The notes: generated by a model from the sequence alone, not told the origin. Positions 33,833-42,600 are shown, numbered from the stretch's first letter. The stretch: DNA of 47,922 bases from Desulfarculales bacterium UBA702 (GCA_002298165.1 DBMI01000111.1:1-47922), one strand, 5' to 3'. Numbers and translations: made by a program.

Positions 33833-34693
33833 TCATGCAACCGATGCAAGGCGGCGGTAGATTTCCAGCCCTGGTGCCCTGTCCAACTCGCCGATCCGGA
33901 ACAGATAAGAATAAAACTTCTCCAGACCAGCCTGCTCCTTTTCGTCGAGGTCGAACTGCAGGCAGCGGTAGTATTCGCGCAGCTCGCTCATGTCCAGCAC
34001 GCCCGCCCCAGATGCCGCTTCGCAGATCCGCTCGACATTCGAGCAGCCCCACCTCTTGGATGCCAGGAGGGCATCGATTGCCGCCCCGATCCTGCCGTTT
34101 TTTTCCTCAATCGCCCGTTTGCGCACCACCCAGAGTGCAAAAACGAATGGCAGCCCCGTCCATTTGTACCACTCCGCCCCAAGATCGATCACTTCAGGAT
34201 AAATCCCGCTGCGCCTCAGCCTGAGGGCCTCGTCGCCGATGGCCAGGAAGGCATCCGGATGCTTGCCGGCTTCCGCAAGCTCCGAAAAGGAACCCGCTTC
34301 GAACACGGGATCAATGTCGAAACGCATCCTGGCAAGTACCTTCAGAAGCCCTACGGAGGTATGCGACTGGGAACTCACCAGTATCCGACGCCCGGTGAGC
34401 TGTTCCACCGGATATCTGCTTAAAAGCAGCACGCTTTTAACTTCACCATAAGAGCAAATCGAGATTTCGGGCACTATATAATAAAGGCTCGAGCGCCTCG
34501 CGTATTCGATTGATGAGACCGGGCTTATATCAAGGGCCCCCTGTGCTACCAGGCCATTGAGAAATGAAGGCACGCCCGGAATTATGGTAAATGGATGGGA
34601 AACAATTCCGCTCTCCAGCGGGAAATAGACCGGCAGAACATTGAGATATCCGATTCTTCCGAGATTCAGCTTTTCGCTTGGGCTCTCACCCAT
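33833..34693 (-). CDS. mqnA: Chorismate dehydratase (menaquinone, futalosine pathway)
   Basis: 286 residues, periplasmic-binding-protein-like fold used as an enzyme. It removes water from chorismate to give 3-enolpyruvylbenzoate, the first step of the futalosine route. The typical start LGRIGYLNVLPVYFPLE, then GALDISPVSSIEYA, SQSHTSVGLLKVL and FLAIGDEALRL mark MqnA. The ATG at 34693 is chosen because GGAG sits 7 nt before it; the ATG at 34699 is too close to that site. It overlaps the mqnX stop by 28 bases, which suggests coupled translation. Confidence 0.95.
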   Translation of the reverse strand: MGESPSEKLNLGRIGYLNVLPVYFPLESGIVSHPFTIIPGVPSFLNGLVAQGALDISPVSSIEYARRSSLYYIVPEISICSYGEVKSVLLLSRYPVEQLTGRRILVSSQSHTSVGLLKVLARMRFDIDPVFEAGSFSELAEAGKHPDAFLAIGDEALRLRRSGIYPEVIDLGAEWYKWTGLPFVFALWVVRKRAIEEKNGRIGAAIDALLASKRWGCSNVERICEAASGAGVLDMSELREYYRCLQFDLDEKEQAGLEKFYSYLFRIGELDRAPGLEIYRRLASVA

Positions 34694-35922
34694 TTCCATG
34701 CTCCTTTTTCACCGGATCTTACGAGAGCTTCAGAAAGAGTCGACTCCTTCAGCGGGGAATCGAGCGAAACAACCAGCAGGTCAGACTTAAGACCGGCGTT
34801 GAGGGCGCCAAAATCCTCATCCCGCCCGAGCGCCCTGGCAGGTGCCGCCGTAATCATAGACACAACTGCTTCGGGCCGGATTCCGGGATATTGGTCCAAT
34901 ACAAAACCGGCTTCGGCAAAAAGGTTAAGGTCGGTGTTGCTTGCCGTACTATCGGTACCCAGGCAGGCCGGTATGCCGCACGCGAGCGCCTTTTCGATAT
35001 CAGGCCGTCCCACATTTACATATCGGTTGCTCCTCGGACAAAAACAAATGGTGCATTTTCTTCGAGCGGCAATTGCCCGATCAAAATCGTCAAAATGGAC
35101 CGCGTGCACGAGAATCGTCAGGTCATCCAGGACATTCAGGCTATCGAGATACCTGACCGGAGATGTCCGGGGCGGCTTCCATTCCGGCTCCCACCGTCCG
35201 AGCCGCTCAAGCAGTTCGCGGCAAAAACCTGTGCCGCTTTGCAGGAACTCCATCTCCTCGGTATGCTCGGCCGTGTGGATGCTGAAGGGCAGCATGCGCA
35301 GGCGGCTAATTTCCTTGGCCCCGGCGATTACCGCCGGCGAAACGGAATAGGCGGAATGGGCAACGGTGGAATATTTGCCGCCGTTGTTTACTTCTATCCC
35401 GGCAGGCATTGCTGCCCCGACCCAACCGCAATTGAAGCCAAGCAGTTCAAGAAAAGTCACCCTTTCGGGGAGGCCGGCCGGCTCGGGCGAGCAGGCGAGT
35501 GCACCATTGGTTATGTCCCCGTAGAGCGCGGTACCAGTTTCGTGCATCTCTTTTCGGCCAAGGGATGCCGCTTCTGCCACGGCTTCCGGCCCGATTTCCG
35601 CCCTCAGGAGGAAAAACTCATTGATCCAGTCGGCAAATCCCTTTCGGGGAAGGTCTATAGCGCCCTTGAAAGCATATAGTTCGAGATGGGTATGAGCGTT
35701 TACAAGGGCCGGCATAATGGCTGCCCTACCGTGGTCCGCGATCCTGGTACCGGCGGGAAGATCGGCTTTGAGCCGGGAGAAAGCACCCACCGCGAGAATT
35801 CGGCCCTCTTTCACCAGCACGGCCCCATTCTGCACCGGATTCGACAGCACCGGGACGATCCACTCCGCCCTGTGCAGGACGGGCTCTGAAGGGATTTGAG
35901 GAAGCATTTTTTCCAAACTCAT
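34666..35922 (-). CDS. mqnX: Aminofutalosine deaminase-type amidohydrolase
   Basis: 418 residues, metal-dependent amidohydrolase. NAHTHLELYAF holds the first two His ligands, SIHTAEHTEE the third, ILVHAVHFDD the fourth, and LGTDSTASNTDLN the metal-binding Asp. Many relatives are deaminases of adenine-like compounds. Its place between mqnC and mqnA makes aminofutalosine deaminase (6-amino-6-deoxyfutalosine to futalosine) the best guess; an S-adenosylhomocysteine/MTA deaminase is the alternative. It begins 10 bases after the mqnC stop. The ribosome-binding site is weak at the ATG at 35922, and an in-frame ATG 15 bases downstream is possible. Confidence 0.85.
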   Translation of the reverse strand: MSLEKMLPQIPSEPVLHRAEWIVPVLSNPVQNGAVLVKEGRILAVGAFSRLKADLPAGTRIADHGRAAIMPALVNAHTHLELYAFKGAIDLPRKGFADWINEFFLLRAEIGPEAVAEAASLGRKEMHETGTALYGDITNGALACSPEPAGLPERVTFLELLGFNCGWVGAAMPAGIEVNNGGKYSTVAHSAYSVSPAVIAGAKEISRLRMLPFSIHTAEHTEEMEFLQSGTGFCRELLERLGRWEPEWKPPRTSPVRYLDSLNVLDDLTILVHAVHFDDFDRAIAARRKCTICFCPRSNRYVNVGRPDIEKALACGIPACLGTDSTASNTDLNLFAEAGFVLDQYPGIRPEAVVSMITAAPARALGRDEDFGALNAGLKSDLLVVSLDSPLKESTLSEALVRSGEKGAWKWVRAQAKS

Positions 35923-35932
35923 CCCTGCTTAG

Positions 35933-36967
35933 TCACTTTCCCACCCATTTGTATGCCATTGTTCTCTGGCGCGGATCGAAGCCGGCAGATTCTATTATCT
36001 TGCGTATCTCATCTATCGAAAGCCTGAAGCTCACACCGGCTGCCGCAACAACGTTTTCCTCGATCATGGTCGAACCGAAATCATTTGCGCCGAAAAACAG
36101 GGCCAACTGGGCTATTTTCGGTCCCATGGTGACCCATGAGGCCTGAATATTGTCAATGTTGTCCAGGACTAGTCTTGAAACGGCAAGTAGGCGAAGGTAA
36201 GAGACGGCCGTTTCCGGCTCTCGCGAAATGGCGGTGTTTTGCGGCTGGAAAGCCCAGGGGATGAATGCAGTAAAGCCACCGGTACGGTCCTGCAGGCCGC
36301 GCAGGGCAAAAAGGTGTTCGATTCTGTGGCGCGGCTCCTCTTCATGACCGAACATCATGGTAGCCGTTGTTCTAAGCCCTTGGTTGTGGGCCTCCTCCAT
36401 TACCGCGAGCCACTCGCCTGCGGAGCACTTGCGAGGCGATACGCGCTCCCGCACGCAATCCACCAGGATTTCCGCGCCTCCACCGGGGATCGAGTCAAGA
36501 CCGGCGGCTCTAAGGCGCGAAATGACCTCGCCAGTCGAGATTCCCTCCAGGCGTGCAAAATGCACGATTTCAGGAGGAGAAAAAGAGTGGACATGAATAG
36601 GAAAGCTCGTTTTTATGAATCTCAACATATCTTCGTAAAACGAGAGCCGCAGGTCGGGATGATGGCCGCCCTGCATCAGGATCTGAGTTCCCCCGAGGCT
36701 GAGGGTCTCTTCGATTTTGGAGGAGAGCTCTGATTTGCCGAGAACATAGCACTCCGGGTGCCCAGGTGGACGGAAGAAAGCACAGAACCGGCAGCCGCAT
36801 ACACATACGTTCGAGTAGTTTATATTCCGATCAACCACGTAGCTCACCACCGGCTCGGGATGCTTTTCGATCCTTACCCCGTGGGCCATTCGCCCAAGTT
36901 CATGGAAATCGGCATTATTGTACAGGTCCCAGGCCCTGTCGAAATCAAGCCGCCCGTTATCACTCAT
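35933..36967 (-). CDS. mqnC: Cyclic dehypoxanthine futalosine synthase (radical SAM)
   Basis: 344 residues, radical-SAM enzyme with the cluster cysteines C55, C59 and C62 (CVCGCRFCAF). It cyclises dehypoxanthinyl futalosine in menaquinone synthesis. LMQGGHHPDLRLSFYEDM, GGGAEILVDCVRERVSPRK and ATMMFGHEEE distinguish it from its paralogue MqnE beside it. The ATG at 36967 has AGGT 4-5 nt upstream and overlaps the mqnE stop in ATGA. MqnC and MqnE are related, and tandem placement is common. Confidence 0.95.
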   Translation of the reverse strand: MSDNGRLDFDRAWDLYNNADFHELGRMAHGVRIEKHPEPVVSYVVDRNINYSNVCVCGCRFCAFFRPPGHPECYVLGKSELSSKIEETLSLGGTQILMQGGHHPDLRLSFYEDMLRFIKTSFPIHVHSFSPPEIVHFARLEGISTGEVISRLRAAGLDSIPGGGAEILVDCVRERVSPRKCSAGEWLAVMEEAHNQGLRTTATMMFGHEEEPRHRIEHLFALRGLQDRTGGFTAFIPWAFQPQNTAISREPETAVSYLRLLAVSRLVLDNIDNIQASWVTMGPKIAQLALFFGANDFGSTMIEENVVAAAGVSFRLSIDEIRKIIESAGFDPRQRTMAYKWVGK

Positions 36968-38079
36968 GAGCACCTGCCCCGGCCGTTTTCTTTTATGCTG
37001 TTGAAAAGACTGTCACGCTCGACCGGCTCGAAACCGGCATCCATGATGATCCGCTCAATTTCCCCACGGGTAAGGCCCTGCTCCGACTGGGCTCCAGCCA
37101 TGTGCCCGATCTTTTCCTCTACAACCGTCCCGTCGAAATCGTCCGCCCCGTAATAGAGGGCGGCCTGGGCGACCTTGGCGGTCAACATCACCCAATAGGC
37201 TTTGATATGGGCAATATTGTCCAGCATCAGCCGGCTGATGGCGATCGTCTTGAGGTCTTCGATTCCGGTGGTTGGGCCCAGATGGCTGAGTTCCGAATTC
37301 GCGGGCTGGAAAGGAAGTGGAATAAAGCAGACGAACCCACCGGTCTTATCCTGCAGTTCGCGAAGCGCGGCCATGTGCTCCAGCCGCTCCCTTTCGGTTT
37401 CCAGATGCCCGTATAGCATTGTCGCATTTGTGCGAATCCCCAGTTCATGCGCCTGGCGCACCACGTCAAGCCAGCCCTGCCCGTCCAGCTTTTCCGGGCA
37501 CAACATTTCGCGGATGCGAGCGCTGAATACTTCGGCCCCTCCACCGGGGAGCATCCGCAGTCCAGCGGCTTTCAAGCGCAACAGGACCTCACCAACCGTT
37601 ATGGATTCCTTTTTTGCAAAATGTGCTATCTCAACAGCCGTAAAGGCCTTGAGAAAAGCATTCGGGCGAATTTCGCGGATTTTTCTCAGCAGGTCCTCAA
37701 AAAAAGAAAGCTGGAGGTCGGGATGACATCCCCCGACGATGTGCAACTCGGTGAGATCGTCTTTCTGCGTGGCTACTTTTTCGAGAATCTCGGGCTCTGT
37801 TAGCTCGAATGCCAGCGGGTCGCCTTTCTTCCTGCTGAAAGCGCAGAATCGGCAGCCATTTACGCAAATATTTGAATAGTTTATGTGCCGGTTAACTATG
37901 AAGTAGGCAGACTTGCCGTGGAGCCTGGTCCTGGCCGCATGTGCCAGAAAGCCCAGGGCATGTATGTCCCGGCAGACAAAAAGCCTCTCCCCGTCAGCAA
38001 GGCTCAACCGCTCGCCCGCCGCAACCTTTTCGCGGATTTCACCCAGATCGAGCCGGCTGAAATATCCAGAATCAAGCAT
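36964..38079 (-). CDS. mqnE: Aminofutalosine synthase (radical SAM)
   Basis: 371 residues. It joins SAM-derived adenosine to 3-enolpyruvylbenzoate to form 6-amino-6-deoxyfutalosine. The cluster cysteines are C72, C76 and C79 (CVNGCRFCAF). HIVGGCHPDLQLSFFEDL, GGGAEVFSARIREMLCPEK and TNATMLYGHLET are MqnE-type. The ATG at 38079 is preceded by GGGAGGA 9 nt upstream, whereas a frame 45 bases longer would lie inside tetR. It overlaps the tetR end by 8 bases and mqnC by 4, so translation through the operon is probably coupled. Confidence 0.95.
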   Translation of the reverse strand: MLDSGYFSRLDLGEIREKVAAGERLSLADGERLFVCRDIHALGFLAHAARTRLHGKSAYFIVNRHINYSNICVNGCRFCAFSRKKGDPLAFELTEPEILEKVATQKDDLTELHIVGGCHPDLQLSFFEDLLRKIREIRPNAFLKAFTAVEIAHFAKKESITVGEVLLRLKAAGLRMLPGGGAEVFSARIREMLCPEKLDGQGWLDVVRQAHELGIRTNATMLYGHLETERERLEHMAALRELQDKTGGFVCFIPLPFQPANSELSHLGPTTGIEDLKTIAISRLMLDNIAHIKAYWVMLTAKVAQAALYYGADDFDGTVVEEKIGHMAGAQSEQGLTRGEIERIIMDAGFEPVERDSLFNSIKENGRGRCS

Positions 38080-38794
38080 TTCCAGCGTTCCTCCCGGCCG
38101 CGTGCCCCAACCCGGCCGCGCCATCCTGCTCTCCCCCTGCTCCCATTCCGGCCCTCAGCAGATCGATTAGACCTTCAACCCTGCGCTCGACTTCGGAATC
38201 CTCGGCCTGGTAAATCCCGGCTCCAGCATCGAGAAAAGGCACGCAATAAGCCTGCAGGAACCTGTCCATTAGCGAGTCCAGCAGGAAAACAGCCATTTCG
38301 GGATCGATGTCGGTCCTCAACTCGCCACGGATTATTCCAGCTTCGACGATGGGGCGAAGATACTCCGCCGAAAAAAGGTGTACCTGCTGCAAAAATTCGG
38401 CGCGCAGGGGAAAATCTTCCTGAAAGATCATCTTTAAATAAATCCGATAAACCCTAGGGTGTCGCCTTATAAAACGTATTCCGGCCAGGGTGCTTTGCCG
38501 GATGCGCTCAAAAAAATTAGCATCCGAGGTCTCGCGCTTAACCTGGCGAAGGGATTGCCGTACCAGCTCGACCGCATGGCTGAATATGACCTTAAACAAC
38601 CCCTCTTTACTGCCGAAATACTGAAAGAGGGAGCCCTTCGCTATGCCGATCCGCTCGACCATACGGTTCACGCTCGCCTGACGAAAACCGTGCATCGAGA
38701 ACTCATCGATAGCGGTATCCAGTATTCTGCTTTTCTTCGATTCTTCCAGCTTGTTGAAAATGTCGCGCGGGACCATCAACTCCCTTTCAAGCAT
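38072..38794 (-). CDS. TetR/AcrR-family regulator heading the menaquinone operon
   Basis: 240 residues. The N-terminal helix-turn-helix at about 20-65 is classic TetR: ILDTAIDEFSMHGFRQASVNR, RIGIAKGSLFQYFGSKEGLF. The C-terminal ligand domain is helical and divergent, followed by a Gly/Ala-rich tail of about 25 residues that is probably disordered. It is the first gene of the mqn operon, overlapping mqnE by 8 bases, and a double palindrome with a perfect promoter lies just upstream, so it likely represses itself and the mqn genes. The ATG at 38776 with AAGGGAG close before it is an alternative start. The ligand is unknown. Confidence 0.9.
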   Translation of the reverse strand: MLERELMVPRDIFNKLEESKKSRILDTAIDEFSMHGFRQASVNRMVERIGIAKGSLFQYFGSKEGLFKVIFSHAVELVRQSLRQVKRETSDANFFERIRQSTLAGIRFIRRHPRVYRIYLKMIFQEDFPLRAEFLQQVHLFSAEYLRPIVEAGIIRGELRTDIDPEMAVFLLDSLMDRFLQAYCVPFLDAGAGIYQAEDSEVERRVEGLIDLLRAGMGAGGEQDGAAGLGHAAGRNAGNA

Positions 38795-38819
38795 TACCAG
38801 TACTGCTTACGGCCAAAAA

Positions 38820-38848
38820 TGACCGGGTAGTCACTGACCAGGTGGTCA
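38820..38848. promoter_or_regulatory. Tandem palindromic operator for the TetR-family regulator
   Basis: Two 14-base near-palindromes, TGACCGGGTAGTCA (38820-38833) and TGACCAGGTGGTCA (38835-38848), lie end to end with a start-to-start spacing of 15 bases. They begin directly at the -10 box and extend over the transcription start of the leftward promoter, the position for repression. They end 26 bases before the tetR start codon. Confidence 0.75.
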
Positions 38849-38875
38849 TTATAGGCAAAGCTGTTCGCTTGTCAA
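38848..38875 (-). promoter_or_regulatory. Consensus sigma-70 promoter of the tetR-mqn operon
   Basis: Read leftward: TTGACA (38875-38870), a 16-base spacer, and TATAAT (38853-38848), both exact consensus. Transcription would start near 38841 inside the operator and run into tetR and the mqn genes. Confidence 0.85.
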
Positions 38876-38960
38876 ATCTGAAAGGGGGGTCGGGCAACGG
38901 TTCTAGACGGGTTTTTTGTCGGGGAGGACAACTGTCCTGTTTGTTCACGATATAGTGAGA

Positions 38961-39194
38961 CTATTCCTCGTGTTCGAAGAAGACGTATTCTCTATTGCAT
39001 CGAGGGCACTTCAGCATGACGCTGCCTTGATGGTCATGCTCCACTTCAATCCTCGCTCCGCAAGAATCACAGCGCCGGCGCAGCAATACCCCTCTCAGTC
39101 TGGGAAGCGGTTCCGCATGATCTTTCAATGGTTGAAGCCTAACGGCGCGATCTTTATGCTTCGCGCCCAAGCGCAGAAATAATCTCCGTAACAT
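38961..39194 (-). CDS. Small zinc-ribbon protein
   Basis: 77 residues. The N-terminal half is basic (MLRRLFLRLGAKHKDR), and the C-terminal half is a four-cysteine zinc ribbon: RRCDSCGARIEVEHDH and LKCPRCNREYVF. It might bind nucleic acid or a protein partner; no family is named with confidence. The start is uncertain because the ribosome-binding site is poor (GGAG only 2 nt before the ATG). It lies between the tetR promoter and the fli operon, transcribed leftward, with no obvious partner. Confidence 0.6.
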   Translation of the reverse strand: MLRRLFLRLGAKHKDRAVRLQPLKDHAEPLPRLRGVLLRRRCDSCGARIEVEHDHQGSVMLKCPRCNREYVFFEHEE

Positions 39195-39331
39195 AACTCC
39201 GAATATCCTGGGTCATAGGCCACGAAGGTCTACTCGAGTAATTATGACCTTCTTATTGTAAAAAAGTAAGGCAGGATTGACAGACTGTCTCGTCGAGGAT
39301 GTTGGTTGGGTGAGCGCTAAAATGATGCAAA

Positions 39332-39363
39332 GACCCGTTTACCGCACACGAGGTAGACGGGTC
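39332..39363 (-). terminator. Terminator of the fliD-fliS-fliT-like operon
   Basis: Read leftward, GACCCGTCTACC and GGTAAACGGGTC form a 12-base stem with one G-T pair and an 8-base loop, followed by TTTGCATCATTTT. It lies 24 bases after the stop of the last gene of the operon. The T-run is interrupted, so efficiency may be moderate. Confidence 0.7.
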
Positions 39364-39387
39364 GTGCTGTTTTGTGGTCAGGAATTT

Positions 39388-39756
39388 TTAATCCCGATAG
39401 GCCTTGATGGCCTTCCTGGCTTTCATGAATTCTTTCAGCTCGCGTGCTGCACTGTTGCGGCCGCGTTCGAGCACCTTGATACAGGATTGAAGCTCATTCT
39501 GGAGGTCCGCAATTTTCCTGACCATGTCCGATTCTACCGCTGTCGGATTCCCGGTGCTTTGGGCGCGGTCAATCTCAACGGCCCGGGGCAGCACCGCCTT
39601 GAGGTCTTCGAACCGTTCCCCACATGCATTTGAAAGGGCCATGATGTCAACGCTCGGATCCTCTTCCGATGTGGCGAGTTGCTGAACGTATTTTTGTAAC
39701 TGGCCCAGGATTCCAGTTGCTTTCCTGGTAGTATCTGCAGATGAGCATTCTGCCAT
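39388..39756 (-). CDS. FliT-like/FlgN-like small helical protein of the fli operon
   Basis: 122 residues, predicted almost wholly helical (ILGQLQKYVQQLATSEED, VRKIADLQNELQSCIKVLERG) with heptad-like spacing. It lies 31 bases downstream of fliS, the position of fliT in many bacteria. FliT and FlgN are export chaperones that hold filament-cap or hook proteins before export. I see no diagnostic motif, so the assignment is from position and helical character. GGGA 6 nt before the ATG at 39756 supports this start; the codon two before it (TTG) is less likely. Confidence 0.65.
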   Translation of the reverse strand: MAECSSADTTRKATGILGQLQKYVQQLATSEEDPSVDIMALSNACGERFEDLKAVLPRAVEIDRAQSTGNPTAVESDMVRKIADLQNELQSCIKVLERGRNSAARELKEFMKARKAIKAYRD

Positions 39757-39787
39757 TTTCAATCCCTTTTAGAGGGGTCCGGTGCAC

Positions 39788-40219
39788 TTAGACGGATGCC
39801 CGCCAGTTTCGTGATGCTACAGGAGAGACGGCTGAGACGCTTTGAGGCGGATTCAGCTTGATTTCTTCCCATGCTTCCTTCAATTGGGCGAGGATCTTTA
39901 TAAGGTGGTGGTAAATAGAGGTGTCCTGGCGGCTGTTGATGCCGATCAGCTGTCTGAGAATAAAATTATAGAGCCGATTCAGGTTGCGGGCGATGTCTCC
40001 GCCCCTCTCATAATCGAGCCCCACAAGAAGTTCCGTGATGATGTCCTGTGCATGTCTTATCTTCTGGTAAGCTTCATCCATCGATCCTCTTTGGTGCAGA
40101 GATTCGGCTTCCCCTAAATCGCGAATGGCGGCATCGTAGCAGAGAATGACGAGTTGGAGTGGCTCAGCGGTTTCTACCGCCGTCTTCTGGTAAGTGTTCA
40201 ATGCGTAGCTGTGAACCAT
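39788..40219 (-). CDS. fliS: Flagellin export chaperone FliS
   Basis: 143 residues, four-helix bundle. YALNTYQKTAVETAEPLQLVILCYDAAIRDLGEA is the conserved FliS N-terminus; YERGGDIARNLNRLYNFILRQL and LAQLKEAWEEI follow. It binds the flagellin C-terminus in the cytoplasm and prevents early polymerisation. It follows fliD by 44 bases. AGGAGAGG lies close to the ATG at 40219. No flagellin gene is in the window. Confidence 0.95.
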   Translation of the reverse strand: MVHSYALNTYQKTAVETAEPLQLVILCYDAAIRDLGEAESLHQRGSMDEAYQKIRHAQDIITELLVGLDYERGGDIARNLNRLYNFILRQLIGINSRQDTSIYHHLIKILAQLKEAWEEIKLNPPQSVSAVSPVASRNWRASV

Positions 40220-40263
40220 TTCACCTCTCCTAAAAAGATCGAGTTAAAAATCCCCACTTCTGA

Positions 40264-42567
40264 TTATTTAAACTGCTGGCTCAGATAAGTTGCCATTGAC
40301 TGGACCTGCGTCACAGCCGAATCCATTGCCTCGAACTGCGTCTGCAATAAGGCCATTTTCTGGTCAATCTGATCCTGGGTTCTCGTTATTTTTGAACTCA
40401 TCGCATCGATCAGACTCTGTGAGGCATTCTGCTGGAGCGTCAACTGACCGTTCGAAGCATCTGTCATGCTGTAAATTGCGCTGTCGATAAGGCTTGCTAT
40501 CCCGCGGCTGAAGGTAAAAGTGGTGCTGTCGGATGCGCTGGTACCCGTATATGTGACTGCCAGCCCATTGGCGCCGCTTGCGGCGTTGCTCAGCGAGAGC
40601 ACATTATCTTTAACCGTCGCGGCATACCCATCTATCGTACCCGCCAGAGGAGGCTGCGTAATATTGATGGTGTAAGTGTCGGAAGCGGTTGTGCGGCCGG
40701 AGGAGGAATATTGAAAACTGCTGTTGGTGCTCGCACCTGAATCGGAAAGAATATTTACTACATCGTTGAAATTGGTTGAGAGCGCCGATTCGAAAGTAGC
40801 CGTATTGAGTGTGTATTTGCCGTCGGAGCCTATTTGTACACCTATTTGCGACATGTAGCTGTAAGTGCCGGAACCAACTTTTTGCTGCATGAGGTTCTGG
40901 AGCTGCGACTTTATTGCCTTGAGCGAATTGTTTCCGAAGAGCGGCCCTCCGGTTTTCTTGGTGTTTGAATCGTAGGCCATCTGTGTTTTGACGAAACTCA
41001 GCACGTCGTTAAAGGCGCTTAGCATCTTGTTGACTTTGTCCTCGATGGCTTTGCTGTCTTGATCGACGTTGAGTGTAACAGTAGTGTTAGGGTCCTGGCC
41101 CAGAAGGTTAATCGTAACACCCGGGATTGCGGTTGTAATCGTGTTGGTCGAACTTGTCATTTCAACGCCGTCGATTGAGAAGGAGGCGTCCTGTCCTTGC
41201 TGGATCTCGTATTTGCGGACTGCGCCGACCGTACTGAAAGTACCGAAATCGAGTTTTCCGGGGTTTGCGCCCGTTAGGGTGGTCTGGAGCGATACCGAGA
41301 GCTGGCTGTCCCCGGTTTGATTATCAATTACCTGGATTTTGCCGTCCGAGGTAATCGATGCGGTAACAGAGGGTCCAAATAGAGTTTGTATTTGCGTCAG
41401 CAGGCTGCCCATGGTCGTGGTGCCGTCGATGGCCAGATCCGTTGCGGCAACGGTCGCCCCGCTATGCGTTTTGCCCGAGAGGGTGATCTTGTCTCCGGCG
41501 GTATTGGCCAGGTAACCATATATGTCGGTGATTTTAGTAGTTGAAGTGATCGCGGTCGTGCCGTCGGTTGTGTTGCCCACGCTTGATTTTACGCCGACTA
41601 TATCGTTCCGGCTGCCCTGGATCACTCCAAGTGCCTGGAGCACGTTGTTCTCGTCCGTCCAGCTCGTCATCCCCTCTATTTGCAAGGAATTTTGGTCTCC
41701 GGCGGCATTTGATACTACTTTTGCATTTACACCATAGAGCGTTGTCAGGTCGCTTGCGATCTTGGTCAGGCTGTCGGAAAGATCAATAGTCGCAGTTTTT
41801 CCATCGATTACCACGTTTCCGGAAAGTGCCTGGCTCGATATCCCAAGCAAAGTATCGACCCCTGTTGAAGCACTCGAAAAGGAGTCGCTTTGCGCTCCGC
41901 CGGTTACCGCGTGCCTTAGTTCCGAGCCGGAAGCAGCGTTGAAACCAAGGCTCGCCAGCGTATCGCCCGAAGAGCCGTTTTGAAGGCTTATCCCCAGTGC
42001 ACCCTCTATCCCGCTCGTCATGACCAGCCGGAACGAATTGGCCGATTCCTGCAATATGCTCGATGTGACATTCGACGGCGAGGTGCCGGTATTGACGGCA
42101 TTTATCTTCCTGCTGAGGTCCTGCAGCGTGTCCGAGCTTCCTATAGATACCGCTTTTCCGTTTACAAGGATTGTGCCCGAAAAACCAAGGGCGGTGGTCT
42201 TGGAAGAAAAAGATCCCGAGGCGAGCTTTTGTACCTGGGCCCTGTTATTGACGACTACCTGGTACGTGCCTTTTGTTGCCAAAGAAGATGCGGTGGCCGA
42301 AAGCAGGCTGTCGGCGGAAACGTTTGCAGACGAAGATGTAAGCGTGGCCTTGAAAAGATCAAACCCGGTGGAGTACTTGAGATCGGCGGAGGCCGTCTGA
42401 AGTGCGCTCAGAGTGGTCCCAAAGCTGTTCCAGGCTGTGAGCTTGTTGCTGGCGGCCGTTTTCTGGTTGGTTAGTAGGGTAATTCTATTGTTTTCGACCT
42501 CGCGATACTTATCAAGTATGCTTTGCCAGTCGATCCCACTTCCCATTCCACTCACGTTGAAAGCCAT
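40264..42567 (-). CDS. fliD: Flagellar filament cap protein FliD
   Basis: 767 residues, long for FliD (E. coli about 470). The N-terminal domain (VSGMGSGIDWQSILDKYREVENNRI) and the C-terminal coiled coil (TRTQDQIDQKMALLQTQFEAMD, QVQSMATYLSQQFK) are typical. The middle is a long Ser/Thr/Gly/Asp-rich region that should form surface-exposed beta domains and accounts for the extra length. It caps the growing filament and helps flagellin fold. AAAGGAG lies 6 nt before the ATG at 42567, which gives the usual N-terminus MAFNVSGMGSGID. It is first in an operon with fliS and a fliT-like gene. Confidence 0.95.
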   Translation of the reverse strand: MAFNVSGMGSGIDWQSILDKYREVENNRITLLTNQKTAASNKLTAWNSFGTTLSALQTASADLKYSTGFDLFKATLTSSSANVSADSLLSATASSLATKGTYQVVVNNRAQVQKLASGSFSSKTTALGFSGTILVNGKAVSIGSSDTLQDLSRKINAVNTGTSPSNVTSSILQESANSFRLVMTSGIEGALGISLQNGSSGDTLASLGFNAASGSELRHAVTGGAQSDSFSSASTGVDTLLGISSQALSGNVVIDGKTATIDLSDSLTKIASDLTTLYGVNAKVVSNAAGDQNSLQIEGMTSWTDENNVLQALGVIQGSRNDIVGVKSSVGNTTDGTTAITSTTKITDIYGYLANTAGDKITLSGKTHSGATVAATDLAIDGTTTMGSLLTQIQTLFGPSVTASITSDGKIQVIDNQTGDSQLSVSLQTTLTGANPGKLDFGTFSTVGAVRKYEIQQGQDASFSIDGVEMTSSTNTITTAIPGVTINLLGQDPNTTVTLNVDQDSKAIEDKVNKMLSAFNDVLSFVKTQMAYDSNTKKTGGPLFGNNSLKAIKSQLQNLMQQKVGSGTYSYMSQIGVQIGSDGKYTLNTATFESALSTNFNDVVNILSDSGASTNSSFQYSSSGRTTASDTYTINITQPPLAGTIDGYAATVKDNVLSLSNAASGANGLAVTYTGTSASDSTTFTFSRGIASLIDSAIYSMTDASNGQLTLQQNASQSLIDAMSSKITRTQDQIDQKMALLQTQFEAMDSAVTQVQSMATYLSQQFK

Positions 42568-42600
42568 TGCCGACTCCTTTAACTGTTCCAGACAACTCAA

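Noticed and set aside
34678..35679. Rightward open frame of 333 codons over mqnX
   Set aside because: A shadow of the amidohydrolase gene, which has all its metal-binding motifs.
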